A program made the position numbers and the translations under genes. Of a stretch of DNA of 64,000 nucleotides, positions 10,366 to 18,533 are shown one piece after another. The stretch comes from Burkholderiaceae bacterium. Its GTDB lineage: Bacteria > Pseudomonadota > Gammaproteobacteria > Burkholderiales > Burkholderiaceae_E. The stretch covers positions 186,001 through 250,000 of the forward strand of contig JAMLIS010000003.1 in the NCBI GenBank assembly GCA_023954015.1, in the 5' to 3' direction. The notes beneath the pieces are model-generated. The model ran no database searches. It was not told where the DNA came from and saw only the letters and a program-made list of their open reading frames with translations. How positions within the stretch are numbered: position 1 is the first letter of the stretch; every line of letters begins with the position of its first letter.

Positions 10366-11700
10366 ATGACGCACATCCTGCACCGCACGCTGAACCGGAG
10401 CTTCCCCGTCGCGGTCGGCGGCGAGGGAACGACGCTCGTCGACGCCGACGGCAAGCGCTACCTCGACGCATCGGGCGGCGCGGCCGTCTCGTGCCTCGGC
10501 CACGGACACCCGGACGTGCGCGCCGCGATGCACGAGCAGGTCGACCGGCTCGCCTACGCGCACACGAGCTTCTTCACCACCGAGGTCGCCGAGGCGCTCG
10601 CCGACCTGTTGGTCGAGGACGCGCCGGACGGCATCGGCCACGTCTATTTCGTCTCGGGCGGCTCGGAGGCGGTCGAGGCGGCGCTGAAGATGGCGCGCCA
10701 GTACTTCGTCGAGATCGGCCAGCCGCAGCGCCGGCACTTCATCGCGCGCCGCCAGAGCTACCACGGCAACACGCTCGGTGCACTCGCCGTCGGCGGCAAC
10801 GACTGGCGTCGTCGCCCCTTCGCGCCGCTGCTCGTCGAAGTCGCGCACGTCTCGCCGTGCTACGAGTACCGCGATCGTCGCGCCGGCGAAAGCGCCGAGG
10901 CCTACGGCCGGCGGCTCGTCGACGAACTCGGCGCGCGGATCGATGCGCTCGGCGGCGAGAACGTGATCGCCTTCGTCGCCGAGACCGTCGGCGGGGCGAC
11001 CGCCGGCGCGCTCGCGCCCGTGCCCGGCTATTTCCGCGGGATCCGCGACCTGTGCGACCGCCACGGCATCCTGCTGATCCTCGACGAGGTCATGTGCGGA
11101 ATGGGCCGCACCGGCACGCTGCACGCCTGCGAGCAGGAAGGCATCGCCCCCGACCTGATGACGATCGCCAAGGGCCTCGGTGGCGGCTACCAGCCGATCG
11201 GCGCCGTGCTCGTGCAGTCGCGCATCGTGCAGGCGTTCGCGCGCGGCAGCGGCTTCTTCCAGCACGGGCACACGTATCTCGGACATCCGGTGGCGTGCGC
11301 GGCGGCGCTCGCCGTGCAGCGCGTGATCCGGCGCGACGGGCTGCTCGCCGCCTGCCGGAGCATGGGACAGGCGCTGGACGCGCGGCTGCACGAGCGTTTC
11401 GGTGCGCACCCGCAGGTCGGCGACATCCGCGGTCGCGGACTGTTCCGCGCGATCGAGCTGGTCGCCGACCGGCGGACGAAACAGAGCTTCGATCCGGCGA
11501 TGAAGCTGCATGCGCGCATCCGGCAGCAGGCGATGTCGCGCGGCCTGCTCGTCTATCCGATGGGAGGGACGATCGACGGCCAGCGCGGCGACCACGTCCT
11601 GCTCGCGCCGCCGTTCACCGTCTCGGCGTCCGAGATCGACGCGATCGTCGAGCGGCTGGGCGAGGCGCTCGACGCGTCGCTCGCCGCGCTGCGCGGCTGA
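10366..11700 (+). CDS. Class III PLP-dependent aminotransferase
   Basis: 444 residues of fold-type I. The PLP Lys lies in TIAKGLGGGYQPIG, the cofactor-phosphate region is SGGSEAVEAALKMAR, and the Asp that binds the pyridine nitrogen is in LILDEVMCG. The family transfers amino groups from omega-amino acids, diamines or related amines to pyruvate or 2-oxoglutarate; the exact substrate cannot be set. The ATG at 10366 gives MTHILHRTLN, and an in-frame upstream ATG at 10336 is less family-like. It follows the transporter and converges on the last gene of the complex-I-like operon, with 90 bases between them in which I see no clear terminator. Confidence 0.9.
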   Translation: MTHILHRTLNRSFPVAVGGEGTTLVDADGKRYLDASGGAAVSCLGHGHPDVRAAMHEQVDRLAYAHTSFFTTEVAEALADLLVEDAPDGIGHVYFVSGGSEAVEAALKMARQYFVEIGQPQRRHFIARRQSYHGNTLGALAVGGNDWRRRPFAPLLVEVAHVSPCYEYRDRRAGESAEAYGRRLVDELGARIDALGGENVIAFVAETVGGATAGALAPVPGYFRGIRDLCDRHGILLILDEVMCGMGRTGTLHACEQEGIAPDLMTIAKGLGGGYQPIGAVLVQSRIVQAFARGSGFFQHGHTYLGHPVACAAALAVQRVIRRDGLLAACRSMGQALDARLHERFGAHPQVGDIRGRGLFRAIELVADRRTKQSFDPAMKLHARIRQQAMSRGLLVYPMGGTIDGQRGDHVLLAPPFTVSASEIDAIVERLGEALDASLAALRG

Positions 11701-11790
11701 TCGCTCCGTCGCCGCGAAGCCTGCGCGCGGCGGCGGACCTCTCCCGCGCAGTCCGTCCGGTCACCTCGGGTCGGCGTACCGGGACCGGGA

Positions 11791-13206
11791 CTATGGCAGC
11801 AGCTGCGCCCCGCGCATCGACGTCCACAGGGCATGCGCGCCGCCTCCGACGGCGACGACGAGGGCGCCGCTGGCGAGCATGCCGGCAGCGCTCCAGGCAC
11901 CCAGCACCTCGACCGGCCGCTGCCCTGCGCGGGCGCCGAAGTACACGACTTCGATCACGCGCAGGTAGTAGAACAGCGAGACGACGGTGTTCACCACGGC
12001 AAGCACCGCGAGCCAGGCGTAGCCGGCGTCGATGACGGCGATGAACAGCGTGAGCTTGCCGACGAATCCCGCCAGCGGCGGAATGCCGACCAGCGACAGG
12101 AGGCTCGTCGCGAGAATCGCCGCGGACCACGGGCGAACGCTTGCCAGCCCGGCGTAGTGCGCCAGTTCCGTGCGTCCCCGCAGATGGGTGACCACCGCGA
12201 AGGCGGCGAGGTTGGCCACCGCATAGCCGGCGAGAAAGAACAGCAATGCCGGCACCGCCGTGTCGGTGCGCCCGATCACGGTCAGCGCCATCAATGCGTA
12301 GCCGGCTTGCGAGACCGACGACCAGCCCAGCAGCCGACGTACGTCGGTCTGCCACAGCGCGGCGAGGTTTCCGAGCGTCATCGACGCCGCGGCCAGCGTC
12401 GCGATCAGCACGTGCCACGCCGGGGCCTGCGGCGCAAGGACTTGCACCAGGCGCGCCAGCGCCACCGCCGCTCCGATCTTCGGCACGGTCGAGAGAAAGG
12501 CTGCGGCGGGCGCCGGCGCGCCCTGCGCGACGTCGGGCAGCCAGACGTGGGCCGGCGCGGCGCCCAGTTCGAGCGCGACGCCGATGACGACCAGCGTCGA
12601 AGCGAGCAACAGCACCGGCGAGGGCGTCGCGCCGGCGGCCGCCTGTGCCACCACGGCGTAGCGCGTGCTGCCGTACAGTCCGAAAAGCAGTGTCACGCCG
12701 ATCAGCAACAACGCGTTCGTGAAGGCGCCGATCAGGAAATACTTCATGCCGGCCTCGACCGACAGCGCCCAGTCGCGGTGGTACGCCGCCAGCGTGTAGC
12801 CGGTGACCGACGCCAGCAGCAGGCCGACGACGAGCTGCAGCGTGTCGGCGGCGCCCGCGAGCAGCATCACGCCGAGCACCGACAGCAGCACGACCGCGTA
12901 GTACTCGCCGTGCCGGCGATCGTCTTGCAGCCAGTGCGGCGCGAGTACGATGGCCAGTGCCGAAGCGACGAGAATCAGCAGGCGCGCCCAGATGCCGGCG
13001 CCGTCGACCGCCCAGGCACCGGAGAACGTCAGATGCGGCGCGCCGTCGAGCTGGGCGAAGCAAAGGACCGATGCCGCGAGCAGGCCCGACAGCGCCAGCG
13101 GTGCGCCCGCCCACTGCCAGCGCTGCGGTGCGAAGGCTGCGGCCAGCAGTGCGACGATCGCCGAGGCCAGCACGACGATCTCGGGCAGGATTTCGCCGAT
13201 CGGCAT
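11791..13206 (-). CDS. nuoN: Complex-I-like antiporter subunit NuoN, altered pump residues
   Basis: 471 residues, about 14 transmembrane helices, last gene of the operon. The family signature GEYYAVVLLSVLG and the region AGMKYFLIGAFTNALLL identify NuoN. At the canonical TM5 glutamate (LGLE in standard subunits) this protein has Leu, near residue 130. At the TM7 lysine position it has Glu (ALELGAAPAHVW, near residue 213). The next lysine (STVPKIG, near 243) and the TM12 lysine (AGFVGKLTLF) are kept. In known complex I the first two residues belong to the proton path, so this subunit may not pump in the standard way. It starts 1 base after the nuoM stop. Confidence 0.9.
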   Translation of the reverse strand: MPIGEILPEIVVLASAIVALLAAAFAPQRWQWAGAPLALSGLLAASVLCFAQLDGAPHLTFSGAWAVDGAGIWARLLILVASALAIVLAPHWLQDDRRHGEYYAVVLLSVLGVMLLAGAADTLQLVVGLLLASVTGYTLAAYHRDWALSVEAGMKYFLIGAFTNALLLIGVTLLFGLYGSTRYAVVAQAAAGATPSPVLLLASTLVVIGVALELGAAPAHVWLPDVAQGAPAPAAAFLSTVPKIGAAVALARLVQVLAPQAPAWHVLIATLAAASMTLGNLAALWQTDVRRLLGWSSVSQAGYALMALTVIGRTDTAVPALLFFLAGYAVANLAAFAVVTHLRGRTELAHYAGLASVRPWSAAILATSLLSLVGIPPLAGFVGKLTLFIAVIDAGYAWLAVLAVVNTVVSLFYYLRVIEVVYFGARAGQRPVEVLGAWSAAGMLASGALVVAVGGGAHALWTSMRGAQLLP

Positions 13207-13207
13207 C

Positions 13208-14698
13208 TCAACGGCCGGCGAGCAGTGCAGTCGTCGCGGCGTCGATCACGTCGAGCAGCCAACGCGGATAGACGCCGACGACGAGCACCAGCAGCAGCAA
13301 CACGGCCAGCACGCCGACTTCGGCGCCGTGCAGATCGCCGAAGTCTCTCCAGCGCACCGGCAGCGCGCCGAAGAACAGCCGCTGCACCATCTGCAGGAAC
13401 AGCGCGGCCGTGATCAGCAGGCCGAGCAGTCCGATTCCGGCGAGCCACGGATAGACGGTGAAGGTACCGGCGAAGACGTGGAATTCGGCGACGAAGCCGG
13501 CGAGGCCGGGCAGTCCGAGGCTCGCGAACGCGGCGACGATCGTGAACGCGGTGAGTCGGGGCGCGACCTGTGCCAGCCCTCCGTATGCAGCGAGGTCGTA
13601 CTCCTGCGCGCGCTGCCAGAACGCGCCGGCAATCAGGAACAGCGACCCGGTGATCAGCCCGTGCGCGATCATCTCGACGACGGCGCCGGTGAGCGCCATG
13701 CGCCGGCCGGCCTCTTCGCCGCCGACCAGGGCGCCGGCCACCGCGATGCCCAGCACCACGTAGCCCATGTGGTTCACCGACGTGTACGCGATCAACCGCT
13801 TCAGGTTGCGCTGGCCGAGCGCCACCAGCGCGCCGTACAGGATCGAGATCACCGCGACGATGGCGAGCGGCAATGCGTATTGCGCGAAGGTCTCTCGCAT
13901 CATCGACAGCGGAATGCGCAGCAGCCCGTAGCCGCCCATCTTCAGCAGTACCCCGGCGAGGATCGCGGACGCGGGTCCGGGCGCCTCGACGTGGGCCGGC
14001 GGCAGCCAGGTGTGCACCGGAAAGACGGGTGCCTTGATGCCGAAGCCGATCACGAAACCGAGCAACACGAGACCGGCGCGCAGATCGCTGCCGGCCAGCG
14101 GCTGGCGCGCGATCAACTCGCGCATGTCGAAGCTCGATGGTTCGGCGGCCAGCGCCAGTCCGAGAATGGCCAGCAGGATCGCCAGCGAGCCGGCGAGCGT
14201 GAACACGAAGAACTTCAGCGCCGCGCGGATCGCGTCGCCATGGCCCCAGCGGCCGATCAGGAAATACATGCCGACCAGGCTCAGGTCGAAGAAGACGTAG
14301 AACAGCAGCAGGTCGAGCGTGAGAAACACGCCGAGCGAGACGCCCTGCAGGAAGAGAAACCAAGCGTAGTACTGGCGAGCCCGGCCCCGCGTGTCGGCCG
14401 GCCATGCGACGGCCGCGACGAACAGCAGCGCGCTCATCGTCGCGATCGCCAGCGCGATGCCGTCGACGCCGACGCGCCACGCCACGCCGAGCGACGGTAT
14501 CCACGGCCACTCCTCGATCTGCTGGAACGCAGCTGCGGCGGGCCCCGTGTCGAAGCGCGTCCAGGCGAGCACCAGCAGCAGCAGCGGCACCGTCGCCACG
14601 ACGATCGCAGCGATGCGCGCACGGCGCTCGCCGGCCGCGGATGCGACGGACAGCACGGCAGCACCGAGCAGCGGGACGACGATGGCGAGCGTCAGCAC
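13208..14698 (-). CDS. nuoM: Complex-I-like antiporter subunit NuoM
   Basis: 496 residues, about 14 transmembrane helices. It starts at GTG 14698, one base after the nuoL stop; no ATG fits. Conserved elements include IKAPVFPVHTWLPPAHVEAP (Lys near residue 222), LLKMGGYGLLR (Lys near 253) and GFVAEFHVFAG with the TM12 Glu. The TM5 acid is Asp instead of the usual Glu: FYVFFDLSLVGMYF, near residue 138, where standard NuoM has WE. The pump path therefore looks chemically intact with one conservative change. It acts in the inner membrane as one of three antiporter-like units of the complex. Confidence 0.93.
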   Translation of the reverse strand: MLTLAIVVPLLGAAVLSVASAAGERRARIAAIVVATVPLLLLVLAWTRFDTGPAAAAFQQIEEWPWIPSLGVAWRVGVDGIALAIATMSALLFVAAVAWPADTRGRARQYYAWFLFLQGVSLGVFLTLDLLLFYVFFDLSLVGMYFLIGRWGHGDAIRAALKFFVFTLAGSLAILLAILGLALAAEPSSFDMRELIARQPLAGSDLRAGLVLLGFVIGFGIKAPVFPVHTWLPPAHVEAPGPASAILAGVLLKMGGYGLLRIPLSMMRETFAQYALPLAIVAVISILYGALVALGQRNLKRLIAYTSVNHMGYVVLGIAVAGALVGGEEAGRRMALTGAVVEMIAHGLITGSLFLIAGAFWQRAQEYDLAAYGGLAQVAPRLTAFTIVAAFASLGLPGLAGFVAEFHVFAGTFTVYPWLAGIGLLGLLITAALFLQMVQRLFFGALPVRWRDFGDLHGAEVGVLAVLLLLVLVVGVYPRWLLDVIDAATTALLAGR

Positions 14699-14699
14699 T

Positions 14700-16667
14700 T
14701 CAGGATCCGAGGTGCAGCGTTGCGTACAGCAATGCACCGGCGCAGAACACGAGCGAGAAATACCGGTGCGACATTCCCGTCTGCAGCCTGCGCGCATCCA
14801 CGCCGCCCTGGCCGGCCAGACGCGCCAGCCCCTCGGGCAGGCCGTCGACGATCGTCTCGCCGAGTCGGCTGGCTGCCGTCGCGAGCCGTTGCGTCGCACC
14901 GGCGATCGCGCGTACGCCGCGGTCGATCGTGCCGCGATCGGCGCCGGCCAGTCCGATCGACAGCTCGTGGCCGCGGCGTGCGAGCAGGCGCGGCACCGCG
15001 TCGATCGCAGCGTCGTCGAAGCGGGCGAGGAAGCGGGCAAGCGCGCCGCAGGGGCGCACGACGGCACGCTCGAGCAGCCCGGGCAGGCCGAACCAGTCGG
15101 CGGCGGCTTCCACGGTGGCGTTCGGCGCCGCGAGCATGTTGCGCATTACCAGCGAGCGGGCAAGCGACAGGCCGGCGGCGAGCGCGAGCATCGAAGCGGC
15201 GAACGTCCACGTTCCGGAGGCAGGCAAGGCGACATCGGCGATGGCGGCAACGGACTGCTGCACGGCGGGCAGCCACAGCGCCGACAGCGCCACGCCGGCG
15301 AGCGCCAGCACGACGATGGCGGCACGCTCGCCGGCGAGCGTCGAGCCGCCGGCGAGCGTCGAGCCGCCGGCGAGCGTCGAGCCGCCGGGCGAGTGCACGC
15401 CGGCGGCATCGGCGGCGCCGCGATCGGGCGCCGCGCCGAAGGCGAGCAACTGGAACCGTGCGGCATAGGCGGCGCTCAGGCCGCCCGCCAGCACGACGAG
15501 CAACGCCGGCCAGAAGCCGGCCTGCGCGGCGGCGTCGACGATCGCTTCCTTCGTCCAGGCGGCGCCGAGCGGCGGAACGCCGGCCAGCGCAAGCGCGCCG
15601 ACGGCGCTCGCCGCGGCGCTGATCGGCAGCGCTGCACCGACGCGCATCGAGCGCAGCTCGAAGCTGCCCGCGCGCGCGCCGGCGCTGCCGGCGGCGAGGA
15701 ACAGCAGCGCCTTGAAGCCGGCGTGCGCGACCAGGTGCAGCGTCGCGATACCGGGGTAGCCGGCGCCGATCGCGACGAACATCAGGCCGAACTGGGCGGA
15801 AGTCGATGCCGCGAGCAGCTTCTTCGCATGATCCTGCAGCAGCGCCGCGACTCCTCCGGCCAGCGCCGTGGCGAGACCGATCGCGATGAGAGCATGCGCG
15901 ACCCATTCGATGCGTTCGAGCACCGGCTGCAGGCGCACCAACAGGTACGCGCCGGCCGCGACCATCGTGGCGGCGTGCAGCAGCGCGGAGACCGACGTGG
16001 GACCCGCCATTGCGCGAAACAGCCACGGCGAGAACGGAAGCTGTCCGGACTTCGACGACGCAGCGACGACCACGCCGAATGCGAGGATGTTCGCCGCGAC
16101 AGGGTCGAGGCGCCCGAGCGCCGGATACCCGAACGAGCCGGTGGCGGCGAACGCCGTCATTGCGGCGAGAAACAGGCCGAGATCGCCGGAGCGCGTCATC
16201 AGGAAGGCGTACAGGCCGGACCGCGGATGCTCGGCGTTGCGCCACTCGTGCCCGATCGACGCCCACGAGCATGCGCCGACCAGCTCCCAGCCGATCAGCA
16301 GCGTCAGCAGGTCGTCGGCGATCACCAGCAGCTCCATCGCGCCGACGAAGAACAGCAGCAGCGCGAGCAGGCGCGCCAGTCCTTCGCGAAGCTCGTGCGC
16401 CGCCGCGTAGCCGAGCACCGGCAGCCCGACCGCCGGAACGACTGCGGCGACGACCGCCGACAGCGGCGTGAGCGATGCCTGCAGGCGCATCGCGGCGCTC
16501 CATTCGACGATGCCCGTCCACCCCGCCGCGGCCGCGGCCAGCGCCAGCGCGAGGGTGAGCGCGAGCGACGCGCCGGCGATCGACGCGAGCAGGCCGCGCG
16601 ATCGCTCGCCGACGCCGAGCACGACGGCGCCCGCGAGCATCGGAAGGAGGGCGAGGAGCCAGAGCAT
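14700..16667 (-). CDS. nuoL: Complex-I-like antiporter subunit NuoL
   Basis: 655 residues. The antiporter core keeps Glu128 (IGWELVGACSW), Lys206 (SSKSGQLPFSPW), His231 (ALLHAATMVAAG) and Lys373 (AAWTKEAIVD), all pump-path positions in known NuoL. The C-terminal ~120 residues contain the long amphipathic lateral helix and the final anchor helix with LQTGMSHRYFSL. A GGSTLA tandem repeat (bases 15331-15384) lengthens a loop near residue 435. The start ATG overlaps the nuoK stop by one base. It should be the distal pump unit. Confidence 0.94.
   Translation of the reverse strand: MLWLLALLPMLAGAVVLGVGERSRGLLASIAGASLALTLALALAAAAAGWTGIVEWSAAMRLQASLTPLSAVVAAVVPAVGLPVLGYAAAHELREGLARLLALLLFFVGAMELLVIADDLLTLLIGWELVGACSWASIGHEWRNAEHPRSGLYAFLMTRSGDLGLFLAAMTAFAATGSFGYPALGRLDPVAANILAFGVVVAASSKSGQLPFSPWLFRAMAGPTSVSALLHAATMVAAGAYLLVRLQPVLERIEWVAHALIAIGLATALAGGVAALLQDHAKKLLAASTSAQFGLMFVAIGAGYPGIATLHLVAHAGFKALLFLAAGSAGARAGSFELRSMRVGAALPISAAASAVGALALAGVPPLGAAWTKEAIVDAAAQAGFWPALLVVLAGGLSAAYAARFQLLAFGAAPDRGAADAAGVHSPGGSTLAGGSTLAGGSTLAGERAAIVVLALAGVALSALWLPAVQQSVAAIADVALPASGTWTFAASMLALAAGLSLARSLVMRNMLAAPNATVEAAADWFGLPGLLERAVVRPCGALARFLARFDDAAIDAVPRLLARRGHELSIGLAGADRGTIDRGVRAIAGATQRLATAASRLGETIVDGLPEGLARLAGQGGVDARRLQTGMSHRYFSLVFCAGALLYATLHLGS
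15331..15384. repeat. Three perfect 18-bp tandem repeats inside nuoL
   Basis: The unit ccggcgagcgtcgagccg occurs three times head to tail. On the coding strand it encodes GGSTLA three times in a loop between helices, so copy-number changes keep the frame. It is part of the nuoL gene and not a CRISPR array, as there are no spacers. Confidence 0.95.
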
Positions 16668-16972
16668 CAGTGCCGCAACGTGGCGAGGTCTTCGGTGACG
16701 TCGATGCGTCGCTTGCGGTAGACCGCGACGACCAACGCGAAGCCGATCGCCATTTCGATCGCCATCACCGCCAGCGCGACGACGGCCAGCAGTTGACCCT
16801 TCGGATCGCCGCCGGCGGCGAACGCCCAGGCGCCGATCGCGGCCAGCAGGACGCCATTGATCATCAGCTCGAGGCCCATCATGAGCATCACGAACGACTG
16901 CTGCGACAGTACGCCGTACACGCCGATGCCGATCAACGCGCCGGCAACGAGCAGGACGGAGCTCAGCGTCAT
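16667..16972 (-). CDS. nuoK: Complex-I-like subunit NuoK
   Basis: 101 residues and three transmembrane helices, the exact family size. Both membrane glutamates used in proton transfer are kept: one in MMGLELMINGV (near residue 34) and one in VMAIEMAIGFAL (near residue 70). The C-terminal basic segment YRKRRIDV is usual for NuoK. The start overlaps the nuoJ stop as ATGA and the stop overlaps the nuoL start, so it is translationally linked to both neighbours. Confidence 0.95.
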   Translation of the reverse strand: MTLSSVLLVAGALIGIGVYGVLSQQSFVMLMMGLELMINGVLLAAIGAWAFAAGGDPKGQLLAVVALAVMAIEMAIGFALVVAVYRKRRIDVTEDLATLRH

Positions 16973-17625
16973 CGATGCGCCCGGTGTGCGTCGTGCGCCG
17001 CGTGTGCGTCGGCAGCCGCGTCGTGGGCCGCGTGCGCGTCGCGGGCTGCGTGTTCGTCGGCAGCGGGCCCGGCCGGCGGCCCGCCCGAGGAAAGCGGCGG
17101 CGGTCGCGAACCCTCGTCGGCCGGGCCGTGACGGCCGCTGCGGCTCGACAGGATCACCGTGCCGACCATCGTCGCGAGCAACGCGACGCCCGCCGACTCG
17201 AAGATCAGCATCGAATCGCCGAGCAGCTCGAAGCCGAGGTTGCGCACGACCGGGGTGTGCTCGGCGACCGCATTGGACGGGAAGTCGCTGGCCAGCACCG
17301 CCGCCGCCAGGCCGGCGAATGCGACGACGCCCGCGCCGATCGCGAAGCGATGCTGGTGGACCATCGACATCGGATTAAGGCCGGCGGGGTTCATCATGAA
17401 CATCACCATGAACAGCGCCATCACGGTCATCTCGACGGCCATCATGAAGACGGTGGCCGCGCCGATGTAGGAGGCGCTCAGCAGCAGCATGATCAGGCCG
17501 ACGGCGATGAACGACAGCAGCAGAAGGAACGAGGCGCGCACCATCGACGCCGTGCGGAACACGCGCCAGCCGCCGACGACTGCGGTGGCGGCCAGTGCCC
17601 AGAACGCGAGGTCGGTGTTGCTCAT
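16969..17625 (-). CDS. nuoJ: Complex-I-like subunit NuoJ with His-rich tail
   Basis: 218 residues. Five hydrophobic helices fill the first ~165 residues. TM3 (SYIGAATVFMMAVEMTVMA) is divergent: where standard NuoJ has a VYVGAIMVLF-like segment with the pi-bulge tyrosine, this protein has a buried Glu near residue 65. The last ~29 residues are almost entirely Ala, Asp, His and Arg and contain seven histidines at two- to four-residue spacing. This tail is absent from standard NuoJ and could bind a metal. The start overlaps the nuoH stop as ATGA. Confidence 0.88.
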   Translation of the reverse strand: MSNTDLAFWALAATAVVGGWRVFRTASMVRASFLLLLSFIAVGLIMLLLSASYIGAATVFMMAVEMTVMALFMVMFMMNPAGLNPMSMVHQHRFAIGAGVVAFAGLAAAVLASDFPSNAVAEHTPVVRNLGFELLGDSMLIFESAGVALLATMVGTVILSSRSGRHGPADEGSRPPPLSSGGPPAGPAADEHAARDAHAAHDAAADAHAAHDAHRAHR

Positions 17626-18533
17626 CCCAGCGCCTGCAGGCCGGCGATTGCGAGATCGACGAACGCCAGCGGCATCAGCACCAGCCAGACGGCGCCCAGC
17701 ATGCGCGCGGGCGGAAAACGCGCGAAGCGGTGGCTCGCGCCGGTGAGCACGACCAGCAGCGCGGCGGTCTTCAGCAGCATCCACAACGGAGCGGGTAGCA
17801 GCGGCCCCAGGTAGCCGCCCAGGAAGCACGCGCTGGCAATCGCGGCGAACGAGACGAGCATCGCCAGGCGCGCGAGCTGCCATGCCAGCCGCGAAGCGCC
17901 GGAGATCTCGGATCGGGTGCCGCCGGCGAGATCGGAAGAGTCGCCATAGTCGAACGGCCCGCGCAGCGTCAGCGAAAGGCCGAGCAGCAGGAAGAGCGGC
18001 AGTCCGAGCGGCTGCCGGACGACGTTCCACGACGCGCGTTGCGACTCGACGATCGCGGACACCGACAGCGACTGCGCGGGCAGCGCAACGGCGATCAGCA
18101 CGAACATGCTCAGCAGCATGACGGGCAGCGCGATGGCGACATAGCGATACGCGCCGATCAGCGGCAGCAGCGAATTGGCCGACCAGCCGTGCAGGAAGAC
18201 GGCGACGATGGTCAATGCCTCGATCGCTCCCCACCAGACGATGCCGACCTCGGTGTCCGACATCGCGCCGCCCTGCGCGAACGGAACCACCGCGAGCCCG
18301 ACGCCCGCGAGCCCGAGGTACAGCGCCGGTGCGAGCGTCGCGTTCAGGCGGTCGGGGCGTTCGGTCTCGCTTTGCTGCTGCCGCAGCAGCGCTGCGGCGT
18401 GTCGCAGCGGCTGGACGAACAGCTCTCGCGTCGCGGTCGGGCGTTGCGCGATGCGTGCAACGAAGAAACGGTCGAGCACGGCCGCGAACCAGGCTCCGGT
18501 CGCCAGCAGCGCGAGCGCGGCGGCCAGCGTCAC
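17622..18533 (-). CDS. nuoH: Complex-I-like subunit NuoH, degenerate quinone-site motifs
   Basis: 303 residues, slightly short for NuoH, about 8 transmembrane helices. It is recognisable from the GPFDY...SEISGASR loop, which aligns with the standard PFDLPEAEAELVAGY...EYSG loop but lacks most of its acidic residues. The N-terminal RxGPN motif region reads AQRPTATRELFVQPLRHA, and the SYEV motif of TM5 reads IALPVML. In known complex I these elements line the quinone chamber and link it to the pumps, so quinone chemistry at this site looks unlikely. The start is GTG at 18533, overlapping the upstream stop as GTGA. Confidence 0.87.
   Translation of the reverse strand: MTLAAALALLATGAWFAAVLDRFFVARIAQRPTATRELFVQPLRHAAALLRQQQSETERPDRLNATLAPALYLGLAGVGLAVVPFAQGGAMSDTEVGIVWWGAIEALTIVAVFLHGWSANSLLPLIGAYRYVAIALPVMLLSMFVLIAVALPAQSLSVSAIVESQRASWNVVRQPLGLPLFLLLGLSLTLRGPFDYGDSSDLAGGTRSEISGASRLAWQLARLAMLVSFAAIASACFLGGYLGPLLPAPLWMLLKTAALLVVLTGASHRFARFPPARMLGAVWLVLMPLAFVDLAIAGLQALG

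Noticed and set aside
15331..15384. Tandem repeat considered as a CRISPR array
   Set aside because: No spacers, three adjacent copies, and in frame inside nuoL.
12950..15622. 890-codon plus-strand open frame across nuoL and nuoM
   Set aside because: Antisense of well-supported membrane subunits; rich in Arg, Gln and His with no motif.
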